From Streptomyces xinghaiensis S187 (GTDB lineage: Bacteria; Actinomycetota; Actinomycetes; Streptomycetales; Streptomycetaceae), in contig NZ_CP023202.1 of NCBI RefSeq assembly GCF_000220705.2, positions 4,742,501-4,806,500 on the forward strand: a DNA stretch of 64,000 bases, read 5' to 3'. Both the position numbers and the translations under genes were made by a program. The first letter of the stretch is position 1, and each line of letters starts with the position of its first letter. Positions 1 to 8,128 of the stretch are shown here, piece by piece. The notes under the pieces were generated by a model. It was not told the origin of the DNA and made no database searches. It saw nothing but the letters and a program-made list of their open reading frames with translations.

Positions 1-699
1 CAGCCCGCGCAGCGCCAGGACGTACACCGCGGCCTGCCGGGCCGCCGCCCCGACCTTCGCGGCGTCCGCCGAACCGTCCACGACGGGGAAGGACTTGACC
101 TCCACGACCGTGCAGCTGCCGTCCGGGTGCACCGCCACGGCGTCCGGTTCCAGAGCGGCCGGCGAACCGGCCACGTCGAGCCGGACCATGGGGTGGAACA
201 GCAGCGTCCAGCCCCCGCCGGCGAAGGCTTCCGCCAGCGCCAGCCGGGTGCGCGCGGTGCGGCCCTCCGGTCCGGGGGCGGAGAGGTCGGGCACGTTCAC
301 CTCACCCGGCTCCGGCGCGGGCCCGTCGGCACCGAACCGCTCGCGCAGCAGCCGGATCAGCTCGGCGCCGCCGTCGGCCCGCACCCGGGCCTCGAAGACA
401 TTGCCCCGGACGAAGGCGAACTCCGAGCGGCCGAAGCCCGCCGGGGACCCGAGGGCCCGGGCGAGGGCGGACTTGTCCACCCCGGCCCCGTCGAGCAGCG
501 CCCGGCGCCGGCAGCCGGGGTTGGCGGCCAGCGCGGCCAGGGCGCGGGCGTCCAGCGGGCGGGGCGCGGCGCCCGGTCCGCGCAGCTCGGCGAGGAGCCG
601 CGGGAGCGCCGTCGCCGGCCGGTGCCCGGCCGTCGGCGACGCCGCCGGGGCGGCCGTCGCCTCGCGGCCGTGCTCGCCGTGGTGGAGGGAACCGTTCAT
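1..699 (-). CDS. PD-(D/E)XK nuclease-like protein, C-terminus cut by window edge
   Basis: Reading leftwards from the ATG at 699 the frame is open for 233 codons to base 1, so the gene continues outside the window. The visible C-terminal part has the PD-(D/E)XK fold signature: Asp186 in an E-P-D turn, then Glu200 and Lys202 in the strand V-V-E-V-K, followed by a helix with Gln222 and Tyr226 like motif IV of RecB/Cas4-type nucleases. The N-terminal ~180 residues are Ala/Arg-rich and match nothing I recognise. No CRISPR, Rec or phage gene is visible beside it, so the substrate cannot be deduced. The motif spacing (D-x13-E-x-K) is clear, but it is a fold assignment, not proof of activity. It is divergent from nothing nearby; 723 non-coding bases separate it from the next gene. 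Confidence 0.65.
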   Translation of the reverse strand, partial: MNGSLHHGEHGREATAAPAASPTAGHRPATALPRLLAELRGPGAAPRPLDARALAALAANPGCRRRALLDGAGVDKSALARALGSPAGFGRSEFAFVRGNVFEARVRADGGAELIRLLRERFGADGPAPEPGEVNVPDLSAPGPEGRTARTRLALAEAFAGGGWTLLFHPMVRLDVAGSPAALEPDAVAVHPDGSCTVVEVKSFPVVDGSADAAKVGAAARQAAVYVLALRGL

Positions 700-1422
700 C
701 TGCCGCAGTCTCGCATCCTCCACCGACAGCCCCGGCGTACCCCTGTGCCCGGTGCGGTGGGTGGCGTCACGGAGAGGGCCGGGCCGGAGGCGGATCCCGG
801 CCGCCCCGCGGGCGTCGGTTACGGGGCCGCCGGACCGGAAGCGCGGGCTCCGGCGGGGGACGGGGCCCGCGGCGGACGCGGAGCCGGGCGGACGGCCGGG
901 CCGGGCGGATCCGCTTCCGCGGTGACCGGCACCGGTGCCGCCGTACCGCCGACGGCGCTCCCTGCTCCGGGACCGGCGGGATGGGCGGGACCGGCGGCGG
1001 CCGCGTCCCGCGCGGGGTCCGCCGCCTGCCGGGCCCGGACACCGGAGACCCGGACACAGGAGAGTCCCGGCACGTCCCACCCCTGCCCGGCGCCCCGAGC
1101 GTCCGCACCCCAACTGCCGAATCGGGCCACACGGTTGTGGACCGATCCCTGCTCTTCGCGCCCCGCGCGCTCCCCCCACTCCGAGGTCGCTCCGGCTCCG
1201 CTCCGCGCCGCAACGGCGGGCACGGTGAGATGGCGGGCACGGGCGGGAGGCGGGCACAGCCGGAGCGCACCGGACCGCTGGGTCCCCGCGCCGGCCGGAC
1301 AACCGCGTCCGGGTGGACCGTCACGCCCACCGCGCCCACCGCGCCCACCGCGCCCACCGCGCCCACCGCGCCCACCGCGCCCACCGCGCCCACCGCGCCG
1401 ACCGCGGCTCCGGGCGTACGGG
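700..1422. other. 723-bp gene-free stretch
   Basis: The open frames here are GC-rich shadows with no recognisable protein. The only structure I see is the 9-bp tandem repeat at 1324-1404, listed separately. The left half should hold the promoter of the leftward nuclease-like gene, but no convincing -10/-35 pair stands out. Confidence 0.6.
1324..1404. repeat. 9-bp tandem repeat, 8 exact copies plus one variant
   Basis: The unit CGCCCACCG is repeated eight times without change (1324-1395), followed by one copy with a single substitution (1396-1404). It starts 18 bases past the stop codon of the leftward HTH/TPR regulator, so it would lie in the 3' untranslated part of that mRNA. On the minus strand each unit gives a GGG run, so the transcript carries eight or nine regularly spaced G3 tracts. 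It is not in a recognised coding frame. Confidence 0.9.
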
Positions 1423-2850
1423 CTACCCGTGCAGGGCGAGGAAGTCCGCCACCGGCGCCGACCGCCGGTACGGCAGCAACTCCCGGGCCGTCCGGTCGAG
1501 CATCGCCCGGATCCGGGTGGACCGCACCTGCTCCAGCAGGCCGATCACCTCCCGCCCGGCCACCGCGGCCTCCTCGATCTCTCCGCCCCGCGTCAGGTCG
1601 CCGGCGAGCTGGGCCGTGAACAGCGCCCGGTTCCGCACGAAGTGGGGCTGCTGGAGCCGGACCGCGCGCCGCGCGTGCCGGGCGGCGCGCGGCCAGTCGC
1701 CCAGGGCCGACCAGCACTGCGACTCCAGCCCCTCCAGCTCCGCCTCGCCGAAGAACGACATCCACTCCGGGTCGGCGTCCGAGGGGCCGCGGGCGAAGAG
1801 GATCCGGGCGCGCAGCAGCGCCTGTTCGCAGGCGGCGTGGTCGCGGAGCCCGGCCCAGCCCCCGGCCTCGCGGAGGGCGAGCAGCGACAGCAGCCGGTGG
1901 GACGGGAGTTGGCGGGCCGCCTGCTGCGCGGCCTGCGCGGCCCGGACGGCCTCCCGCGGCCGGCCCGCGTCCCGGGCGAGGAACGCGGTGTTGCAGAAGG
2001 CGTGCGCCTCCAGTCCGGGGTCGCCGGAGACCCGCGCGGTGGCGAGCGCCTCGGCGTAGTGGGAACGGGCGTCGTCGAGCCGCCCGGAGTCGTGGGCCAG
2101 CCAGCCCACGGAGATGGCGAGTTCACCGGCGCCGACGTGCAGCCGGTCGCGGACCGACTGGCGCGGCGCCCCCGCGTCCAGCAGGGCGTAGGCGTCGCGC
2201 AGCGGCTGGGTGGCGCGACGGTAGAGGCCGTCTCCGCCGTGCCGGTCGTCCAGCAGGCGGATCCGGCGGACGGATTCCTCGACCGCCTCGGCGTCGGAGG
2301 CACCGGCGCGGCGGCGGGGGGAGGCGGCGGACGCCGGTCCCAGGGCGGCGGTCGCCACGGCGGCGGTGCCGCCGGTCATGAACGCGCGACGCAGCACGTC
2401 GCTCTCCTCGGGGGTGTCGGCTGATGGACGGGGGATTCCGGTCACGTCCGCGAGCAGTCCCGGCCGCGGGCCCGCGAGCGGTCCCGCGGGCGGAACCCGG
2501 GGGCGGCCCGGAGACGCGCCCGGCGGAGCGCCCGGAGGCCGGCCGGGAACGGCGCGGGCCCTGCGGCCGCGCACCGACTCCCGGGGCTGGAACCCCATGT
2601 CCTGGAGCGAGTGCCCCGGGAACATGTGCCGGAACACCCGTTCATACGCATAGTTGGGGCAGCGGATCTCACCGGATTCGACCCGGCCGATGTAGCGCGC
2701 GTCACACGACACCTGTTCACCGATCTCGCGCGCGGCGCGGCGCACCGCCGCCGCGAACTCGCCCGGGGAGCGGGCACCGCGCAGCTCCCGGAACGCGGTG
2801 TTCGGCCGCGGCGCGGGGCGGTTTCCGGAGGACGATGACGGTGACGCCAT
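1423..2850 (-). CDS. HTH/TPR-type transcriptional regulator (XRE-like)
   Basis: The protein has 475 residues. A helix-turn-helix-like region lies at about residues 20-80 (R-R-A-A-R-E-I-G ... Y-I-G-R-V-E-S-G-E-I). It is followed by a Pro/Gly/Arg linker, then a short hydrophobic stretch around 150-165 that resembles a Tat-like patch but is internal. A helical tetratricopeptide-like part runs from about 190 to 470, with repeated A-x-x-A-L-x-x-A pairs. This layout is common among Streptomyces regulators often annotated as Tat pathway signal or XRE family proteins, and NsdA belongs to a similar type. I chose ATG 2850 because the HTH begins just after it and the longer frame upstream is low-complexity. 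Ligand and target genes are unknown. The divergent small gene at 3128 shares its upstream region and may be a target. The repeat at 1324-1404 follows the stop codon. Confidence 0.75.
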   Translation of the reverse strand: MASPSSSSGNRPAPRPNTAFRELRGARSPGEFAAAVRRAAREIGEQVSCDARYIGRVESGEIRCPNYAYERVFRHMFPGHSLQDMGFQPRESVRGRRARAVPGRPPGAPPGASPGRPRVPPAGPLAGPRPGLLADVTGIPRPSADTPEESDVLRRAFMTGGTAAVATAALGPASAASPRRRAGASDAEAVEESVRRIRLLDDRHGGDGLYRRATQPLRDAYALLDAGAPRQSVRDRLHVGAGELAISVGWLAHDSGRLDDARSHYAEALATARVSGDPGLEAHAFCNTAFLARDAGRPREAVRAAQAAQQAARQLPSHRLLSLLALREAGGWAGLRDHAACEQALLRARILFARGPSDADPEWMSFFGEAELEGLESQCWSALGDWPRAARHARRAVRLQQPHFVRNRALFTAQLAGDLTRGGEIEEAAVAGREVIGLLEQVRSTRIRAMLDRTARELLPYRRSAPVADFLALHG

Positions 2851-3127
2851 GGCAGGCCCTCTCCCTGGCGGTGCGCGGTGCCGGGCCCCGGTCGGGGCGG
2901 ATTCTGCCGGCGGCGGCCGGGGCCCGGCAGCGCCGCCGATGGCAGCAGACCGTACTCCTTGTAGCGGAGTTGTTACACACGGTTTGATGACAAAAGGGAT
3001 ATCCCGCCCGCGATCCGCCATGAACCGCCATCCTTTCCAGCGGTGTGCCGCCGTAGCCGTTGACATCCCCGGGTCGTTGTTCCCGGTGGACACGGAGCGT
3101 TCGGCTCCCTTCGGAGGAGGGTTTCCC

Positions 3128-3640
3128 TTGTTGAAGTCCGGCGTGGACACCAGCGGCTCACGGGCGGCCGGGCACGGCCGCGGAACGGACCGGGGCGCCG
3201 CCAAGGAGCGCGGCAAGCCCGGCCACGGAAACGCTTCCGCACACGGCTTCGGCCGCTGCGATCTCGTCACCGTGCCGGCCCGGCAAGGGCTGGAAGCGGT
3301 GGACATCCTGTGCCGCGGCGGCGGCGGACGGCGGGCGGGCGGGACCGGCGTGGCGGACACCGGCGGCATCGGCCCCGTCCTGCACGACGGCGGCTGCGAC
3401 ACCATCGGGTTCCTGGTCCCGGCCGGCACCGCCGAGCGCTGGGACCTCCCGGGCAGCGCCTGCACCCGCACCATCGCCCCGGACCCCCGGCCGGCCACGG
3501 GAGCCGACGCCCCGCCCGTGGCCGGTACGGGCTGGCTGGTGCCGCCGGAGGCCGCCGCCGACGTCACCGACCCGGCCGCGCTGCGGGCGGCCCTGGGCGA
3601 GGCCGGCCGGCTGATCGAGGTCGTCGACCGCTGCCGCTGA
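3128..3640 (+). CDS. conserved Streptomyces-type protein of unknown function
   Basis: A 170-residue protein I do not recognise as any named family. The start is decided by a GGAGGAGG ribosome site at 3113-3120, seven bases before TTG 3128; a second in-frame TTG follows at 3131. The longer frame reaching back to 2798 lies in the regulatory region of the divergent regulator and is rejected. The N-terminal 40 residues are basic and low-complexity. The rest looks globular, with G-F-L-V-P-A-G-T-A-x-x-W-D-L-P-G-S-A-C and a C-terminal helix ending E-V-V-D-R-C-R. There is no signal peptide or membrane segment. Its position, divergent from the HTH/TPR regulator with 277 bases between them, suggests shared control. 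Confidence 0.6.
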   Translation: MLKSGVDTSGSRAAGHGRGTDRGAAKERGKPGHGNASAHGFGRCDLVTVPARQGLEAVDILCRGGGGRRAGGTGVADTGGIGPVLHDGGCDTIGFLVPAGTAERWDLPGSACTRTIAPDPRPATGADAPPVAGTGWLVPPEAAADVTDPAALRAALGEAGRLIEVVDRCR

Positions 3641-3733
3641 GGCTGCGGGGCGGGCTCGGTGCGCCTCCCGGCCCCCGCCCGGCCGGGACCCCGGCCGCGG
3701 TGCCGGCACACCCGCCGACGGATACTGGGCCCC

Positions 3734-4621
3734 ATGGCGAAAGGCAGGGCCAAGGGCCGTACGGACGGCGGGCGCGGGCGGTCGCGGCCGGCCGGACCCG
3801 CCGGCGAGCCAGTGGACGGCGGCCTCGCCGAGCTCGTCCCGGACCGCGAGCGGCCGAGGGCCTGGACGCTCACCGTCGACGGAGCGCCGCAGTCCCATGT
3901 GGACCTGGACGACCCGCAGTACCTCGACTTCGCCTACCAGCGCCGCCTCGGCCACATCATCGACCTGGCCGCGCCGCCCGGCCGTCCCCTGCGCGTCCTG
4001 CACCTGGGCGGCGGCGCCTTCACCCTCGCCCGCTATGTGGCGGCGACCCGCCCCCGGTCCACCCAGCAGGTCGTCGAACTCGACGCCGGGCTGATCGCGT
4101 TCGTGCGGCGCGAACTGCCGCTGGACAGCGGATGGCGGATCCGGGTGCGCACCGGGGACGCCCGCGAGGGGCTGGCGAAGATCCCCGACGGCTGGGCCGA
4201 TCTCGTCATCGCCGACGTGTTCGGCGGCGCCCGGACCCCGGCGCATCTGACCAGCACCGAGTTCACCGCCGAGGTGCGGCGTGCGCTGCGCCCCGGCGGC
4301 TGGTACGCCGTGAACGTCACCGACGGCCCGCCGCTCGCGCATCTGCGGGCGCGGATCGCCACCGTCCGCGCCGTCTTCCCCGGGCTGTGCCTCGCCGCCG
4401 ACCCGGCGGTGCTGCGCGGCCGACGCTTCGGGAACGCCGTACTGCTGGCCGCCGACGGGCCGCTGCCCGTCGCGGAGTTCACCCGCCGGGTGGCCGGTGA
4501 CCCGCACCCCGGCCGCGTCGAACACGGGCGCGCCCTGGACGACTTCACCGGGGGCGCTGCCCCCGTCTCCGACGCGGCGGCCCGGCCCTCACCGGCCCCG
4601 CCGCCGGACACCTTCGGCTGA
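3734..4621 (+). CDS. spermidine synthase-like SAM-dependent methyltransferase
   Basis: 295 residues with a class I SAM-binding Rossmann fold of the spermidine synthase (SpeE-like) type. After a ~35-residue basic leader the order is: substrate-gate segment (Q-Y-L-D-F-A-Y-Q-R-R-L), motif I (V-L-H-L-G-G-G), an acidic strand end (V-V-E-L-D) that should bind the SAM ribose, D-A-R-E-G-L, and D-L-V-I-A-D-V-F-G. The G-G-G-x-x-T arrangement and the YxxR gate are typical of actinobacterial 'fused/spermidine synthase' annotations. Real polyamine aminopropyltransferase activity is uncertain because the canonical catalytic Asp pair is only partly recognisable. No polyamine genes are adjacent; the agmatinase gene is 53 kb away. 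ATG 3734 begins the recognisable family region. Confidence 0.8.
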   Translation: MAKGRAKGRTDGGRGRSRPAGPAGEPVDGGLAELVPDRERPRAWTLTVDGAPQSHVDLDDPQYLDFAYQRRLGHIIDLAAPPGRPLRVLHLGGGAFTLARYVAATRPRSTQQVVELDAGLIAFVRRELPLDSGWRIRVRTGDAREGLAKIPDGWADLVIADVFGGARTPAHLTSTEFTAEVRRALRPGGWYAVNVTDGPPLAHLRARIATVRAVFPGLCLAADPAVLRGRRFGNAVLLAADGPLPVAEFTRRVAGDPHPGRVEHGRALDDFTGGAAPVSDAAARPSPAPPPDTFG

Positions 4622-4672
4622 CCGCCGTGAGGCCGGCCGGTGCCCGTGAACGGCCGTGCGGCGGCGCCCCGT

Positions 4673-5248
4673 TCAGCCCTCCACGACCTGCACCCTCGGC
4701 GGGTGGCCGTTCCAGGTGCAGAACACGGAGGTCGTCCGCGCGCCCGAGGTGAAGTTCACCCGGATCCACTCGGTCTGCTCCCACACCTGCATCTCCCAGC
4801 CCGCGTCCGGGGTCGCGGACACCAGGCTCGCCGAACGCTCACCGAGGTCGAACACGACCCGGCCGCCCGCCACGGGGTAGCTCTTCACGTCGCCCTCGGC
4901 GGTCGGCGCGGACGGAGCCGTCTCCGGCGGCTTCCCCGGCCCCGCGGGCGCCCCGCCCCCCGGCTCCGGCCCGCTGCCGGACGGCTCGGGCGACCGCTCG
5001 GGCGGCGCGGGGGAGGAGGACACGGGCGAGGCCGAGGGCCCCGGACCGGAGGTCTCGGCGGCATCGCTCTCCGCGCCGCCCCGCGCCCCGGCCTCACCGC
5101 CCGCCGCCGCGCCGGCCTCGATGGGCAGGGCGCGCGGGCGGTCGTAGGCCGTGCCGGTGAGCGCGGTGTGGACGCCCCACCACGACAGGGTGGCGGCGGC
5201 TCCCGTCGCCAGGAGCCAGGCCGCGCTCTGCGCCAGTCCTCGTAGCAT
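4673..5248 (-). CDS. membrane-anchored extracytoplasmic protein of unknown function
   Basis: 191 residues: a short N-terminus, one hydrophobic segment (L-A-Q-S-A-A-W-L-L-A-T-G-A-A-A), a ~75-residue Pro/Ser/Glu/Gly-rich spacer (about 45-115) and a C-terminal ~70-residue beta-rich domain with G-D-V-K-S-Y-P-V-A-G-G and a Trp/Cys-containing end (F-C-T-W-N-G). That is the usual plan of a signal-anchored protein whose small sensing or binding domain is held off the membrane by a disordered stalk. The start at 5248 is preferred over the ATG at 5257 because the GGAGG at 5258-5262 is nine bases from the former and directly abuts the latter. It is divergent from the response-regulator gene at 5334 and may share signals with it. 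Function unknown. Confidence 0.7.
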   Translation of the reverse strand: MLRGLAQSAAWLLATGAAATLSWWGVHTALTGTAYDRPRALPIEAGAAAGGEAGARGGAESDAAETSGPGPSASPVSSSPAPPERSPEPSGSGPEPGGGAPAGPGKPPETAPSAPTAEGDVKSYPVAGGRVVFDLGERSASLVSATPDAGWEMQVWEQTEWIRVNFTSGARTTSVFCTWNGHPPRVQVVEG

Positions 5249-5333
5249 CGCGCCCATCCTCCCTCACGCCGCCGGATGTTGACGACCGGACCACCGTGGG
5301 ACGGTCCGCTCCGCATGGCGTACGGTGCCGCCC

Positions 5334-6026
5334 ATGGCACGAGTGCTCGTGGTCGAGGACGACCAGTTCGTACGCTCCGCCCTCATCCGGCACCTGTCCG
5401 ACGCCTCGCACAGCGTACGCAGCGTCGGCACGGCGCTGGAGGCGCTCCGCGAGGTGGCCCAGATCGGCTTCGACGTCGTCATCCTCGATCTGGGGCTGCC
5501 GGACCTCGACGGGGCCGAGGCGCTGAAGATGCTGCGCGGGATCACCGACGTGCCGGTCATCATCGCCACCGCGCGCGACGACGAGGCGGAGATCGTCCGG
5601 CTCCTCAACGACGGCGCCGACGACTATCTGACGAAACCGTTCTCCGTCGAGCACCTGTCCGCCCGGATGGCGGCCGTGCTGCGCCGCTCCCGGGCCACGG
5701 GAACGGCAGGCGAACCGCACGCGCGCGTGCTGCGCGTCGGCGGGCTGCTCGTCGACCCGCTGCGCCGCCAGGCCGAACTGGACGGCGCCTCCCTCGACCT
5801 GACCCGGCGCGAGTTCGATCTGCTGGCCTTCCTCGCCGGGCGGCCCGGGGTGGTGGTGTCCCGGCGGGAGCTGCTGGCCGAGGTGTGGCAGCAGTCCTAC
5901 GGCGACGACCAGACCATCGACGTCCATCTCTCCTGGCTGCGCCGGAAACTGGGGGAGACGGCGGCGGCGCCCCGCTATCTGCACACGCTGCGCGGGGTCG
6001 GCGTCAAGCTGGAGCCGCCCCGGTGA
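5334..6026 (+). CDS. OmpR/PhoB-family response regulator
   Basis: 230 residues. The receiver domain (1-~120) has the acidic pair E8/D9/D10, phospho-acceptor Asp52 in V-I-L-D-L-G-L-P-D, the switch Thr/Ala (I-I-A-T-A) and the conserved Lys101 in Y-L-T-K-P-F. A winged-helix DNA-binding domain follows (~135-230) with L-T-x-R-E-F-D-L-L-A-F-L and the recognition helix near T-I-D-V-H-L-S-W-L-R-R-K-L. It is followed 115 bases later by the cognate histidine kinase. The start is the ATG directly before A-R-V-L-V-V-E-D-D. The DNA target cannot be read from sequence; the divergent anchored protein gene at 4673-5248 is the obvious candidate. Confidence 0.92.
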   Translation: MARVLVVEDDQFVRSALIRHLSDASHSVRSVGTALEALREVAQIGFDVVILDLGLPDLDGAEALKMLRGITDVPVIIATARDDEAEIVRLLNDGADDYLTKPFSVEHLSARMAAVLRRSRATGTAGEPHARVLRVGGLLVDPLRRQAELDGASLDLTRREFDLLAFLAGRPGVVVSRRELLAEVWQQSYGDDQTIDVHLSWLRRKLGETAAAPRYLHTLRGVGVKLEPPR

Positions 6027-6141
6027 GCGGCGTGGCGAGCGTTCCCGGGCAGGTTCCCGCGAGCGTCCCCGCGCGCACCCCCGGGACCTGCTCGGTGAGC
6101 GTTTCCGCCGGCGGCCCGGCGGCGGCCGTGAGGTGGCCGGG

Positions 6142-7704
6142 ATGAGATGGGCCCTGGTCAAGGTGTGCCTGGCGGTCACGGCCATGGTCGTGGTCGCCTT
6201 CGCCGTGCCGCTCGGTCTCGTGGTGGGGGAGATGGCGCGGGACCGGGCCTTCGCCAACGCCGAGCGGCAGGCCGCCGCCGTCGGGCCGGCCCTGGCCATC
6301 ACCACCGACCGCGGGGAGCTGGAACGGGCCGTCGCCAGCACGGAGTTCGGTGCGGACGGCCGGATCGCCGTCCATGTGCCGCCCGCCGGGGACACGACCG
6401 GCGACGAGACCGGGGACAAGGCCGGCGACGAGACCGGGGACAAGGCCGGCGACGAGGCCGGTGACGCGGAAACGGCCGGGGACGCCGGGGCCGGGGAGGG
6501 CGCCGTGGAGATCGGCCGGCGCCGCGCCTCCGCCGGCGACCTGGCCGCCGCGGCCCGGCGCGGCCGGGGCTCCGTCACCGCCGTGCCGGGCGGTTTCGCA
6601 CTGCTCCAGCCGACCGCCGTCGGCGCCGGGAAGACCGCCGTCGTCGAGGTGTTCGTCCCGGACGAGGAGGTCACGGCCGGGGTGCGCACCGCCTGGCTGG
6701 TGCTGGGCGGGGTGGGGCTCACCCTGGTCCTCGGCTCGGTGGCCGTGGCGGACCGGCTCGGCACCCGGATGGTCCGCCCGGCCGAACAACTCGCCGGAGC
6801 CGCGCAGGATCTGGGCGCCGGGCGGCTCGCCACCCGCGTCCCGGTGGCGGGCCCGGCCGAACTCCGTTCCGCCGCCGCCGCGTTCAACTCCATGGCCGAC
6901 GAGGTCGTCCGGCTGCTCGCCAACGAGCGCGAGCTGGCCGCCGACCTCTCGCACCGGCTGCGCACCCCGCTCACCGTGCTCCGCCTCAACGCCGCATCGC
7001 TCGGCGACGGCCCCGCCGCCGAGCAGACCCGTGCGGCCGTCGCCCAGCTGGAGACCGAGGTCGACCAGATCATCCGCACCGCCCGCGAGCAGCGGCCGCC
7101 GGGGCGGGCCCCGGAGAGTGCCGAGACGGCGGACGGGGGCGCGGGCTGCGACGCCTCCGAGGTGATCCGGGACCGGATGGCCTTCTGGTCGGCGCTCGCC
7201 GAGGACGAGGGCCGCACCGCGGGACTCGCCGGGGTCGAGCGGGCCGCGCGGGTGCCCGTGGCGCGCCCCGAACTGGCCGCTGCCGTCGACGCCCTGCTCG
7301 GCAACGTCTTCCGGCACACCCCCGAGGGCACGGACTTCGCGGTGGACGTCCACCACGCCGACGGGGCGGTGATCGTGCTGGTGTCGGACGCCGGCGCGGG
7401 CATCGCCGACCCCGAGGCGGCGCTGCGCCGGGGGCACGGTGGCGGCGGGCGCGGCTCGACGGGGCTGGGGCTGGACATCGTGCGCCGGGTCGCCGAGTCC
7501 ACGGGAGGCGATGTGCGGGTCGGCCGCTCCGTGCTCGGCGGCACCGAGGTGCGGATGTGGCTCGTCCTGGACGGCGGACGGCGGCGGTCCGGCGGCCGTC
7601 GCGTGGACCGGCTGATGCGGCGCGGACGGTGGGGACGGAGGCCGGGGAAGCCCGGAAGGCCCGGAGGGCCGGGGGAGGCCGGGAGGGCCGTTCCTCCGGT
7701 GTGA
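6142..7704 (+). CDS. HAMP-type sensor histidine kinase
   Basis: 520 residues. TM1 lies at about 5-30, an extracytoplasmic sensor at about 30-180 and TM2 at about 185-210, then HAMP (R-M-V-R-P-A-E-Q-L). The dimerisation/phospho-acceptor helix has H-R-L-R-T-P-L-T-V-L-R (His ~270) where the usual motif is HExRTP. The ATP-binding domain has the N box (L-L-G-N-V-F-R-H-T-P), G1 (S-D-A-G-A-G-I) and G2 (G-S-T-G-L-G-L-D-I-V). GAGG at 6130-6133 supports ATG 6142. It surely pairs with the regulator at 5334. The sensor contains an unusual Asp/Gly-rich insert (residues ~84-115) made of 24-bp DNA repeats, and the tail after the ATPase domain is Arg/Gly-rich. The stimulus is unknown. Confidence 0.92.
   Translation: MRWALVKVCLAVTAMVVVAFAVPLGLVVGEMARDRAFANAERQAAAVGPALAITTDRGELERAVASTEFGADGRIAVHVPPAGDTTGDETGDKAGDETGDKAGDEAGDAETAGDAGAGEGAVEIGRRRASAGDLAAAARRGRGSVTAVPGGFALLQPTAVGAGKTAVVEVFVPDEEVTAGVRTAWLVLGGVGLTLVLGSVAVADRLGTRMVRPAEQLAGAAQDLGAGRLATRVPVAGPAELRSAAAAFNSMADEVVRLLANERELAADLSHRLRTPLTVLRLNAASLGDGPAAEQTRAAVAQLETEVDQIIRTAREQRPPGRAPESAETADGGAGCDASEVIRDRMAFWSALAEDEGRTAGLAGVERAARVPVARPELAAAVDALLGNVFRHTPEGTDFAVDVHHADGAVIVLVSDAGAGIADPEAALRRGHGGGGRGSTGLGLDIVRRVAESTGGDVRVGRSVLGGTEVRMWLVLDGGRRRSGGRRVDRLMRRGRWGRRPGKPGRPGGPGEAGRAVPPV
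6400..6459 (+). repeat. 24-bp in-frame tandem repeat in sensor domain (2.5 copies)
   Basis: Two exact 24-bp copies (6400-6423 and 6424-6447) and a 12-bp third partial copy encode G-D-E-T-G-D-K-A in the extracytoplasmic part of the kinase. The reading frame is preserved, so copy number could vary without breaking the protein. Confidence 0.85.
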
Positions 7705-8128
7705 GCCCCGGTCCCGGGGCCCCCGGGGCCCGAGCGCGGGGTGAGGGCGCCGGGCCGGAGGTTAAGCGCGGCCCATCCCAGCCTTAAGGCAGCAATAAGT
7801 GCCGAACTGCCGTACGTAATAAGGGGTTTGCCGGATTCCGGTTGGCTACCGTAGGCGATGTACCGGCCTCCGCCCGTCGGCGGGGGCGGGAACGGGACGT
7901 GCAGCGCGCGGTGGTGTGGGGCCGACGGCAGGACGAGCCGGAGCCCGGAACCCACCGCCCGTCAGCCGCCACCCCCCACCGGTGCGCCCCGGCCGGCAGC
8001 CCCCGCCCCGGCCGGGGCGCAACCGTGTCCGGCCCCTCCCGCGAGCTTCGGGAGGGGCCGGACACGGAGGCCGGGGGCGGGAGCGGCGCGGCCGTCCGTC
8101 CGGCCCCGTCCGGCCCCGGCCGGAGGGC
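7705..8128. other. intergenic region between convergent genes
   Basis: 424 bases without a believable gene. It holds the strong hairpin at 8023-8067. The segment 7780-7850 is noticeably AT-richer than its surroundings (TTAAGGCAGCAATAAG and GTACGTAATAAGG), but I could not assign a promoter or RNA to it. Confidence 0.6.
8023..8067. terminator. bidirectional terminator hairpin, 19-bp perfect stem
   Basis: The arms CCGTGTCCGGCCCCTCCCG (8023-8041) and its exact reverse complement (8049-8067) flank a 7-base loop. It sits between the convergent histidine kinase and bglC genes, so it can end both transcripts. Confidence 0.85.

Noticed and set aside
1324..1404. Tandem repeat considered as a CRISPR array
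   Set aside because: Units are 9 bp and directly adjacent with no spacers, and no cas genes are near.
127..2424. A 765-codon plus-strand frame over the nuclease-like gene and the HTH/TPR regulator
   Set aside because: Low-complexity Gly/Arg/Pro product, antisense to two genes with recognisable motifs.
2798..3127. Extended N-terminus for the small gene ending at 3640
   Set aside because: It would run through the divergent promoter region and past the strong ribosome site at 3113-3120; TTG 3128 fits better.
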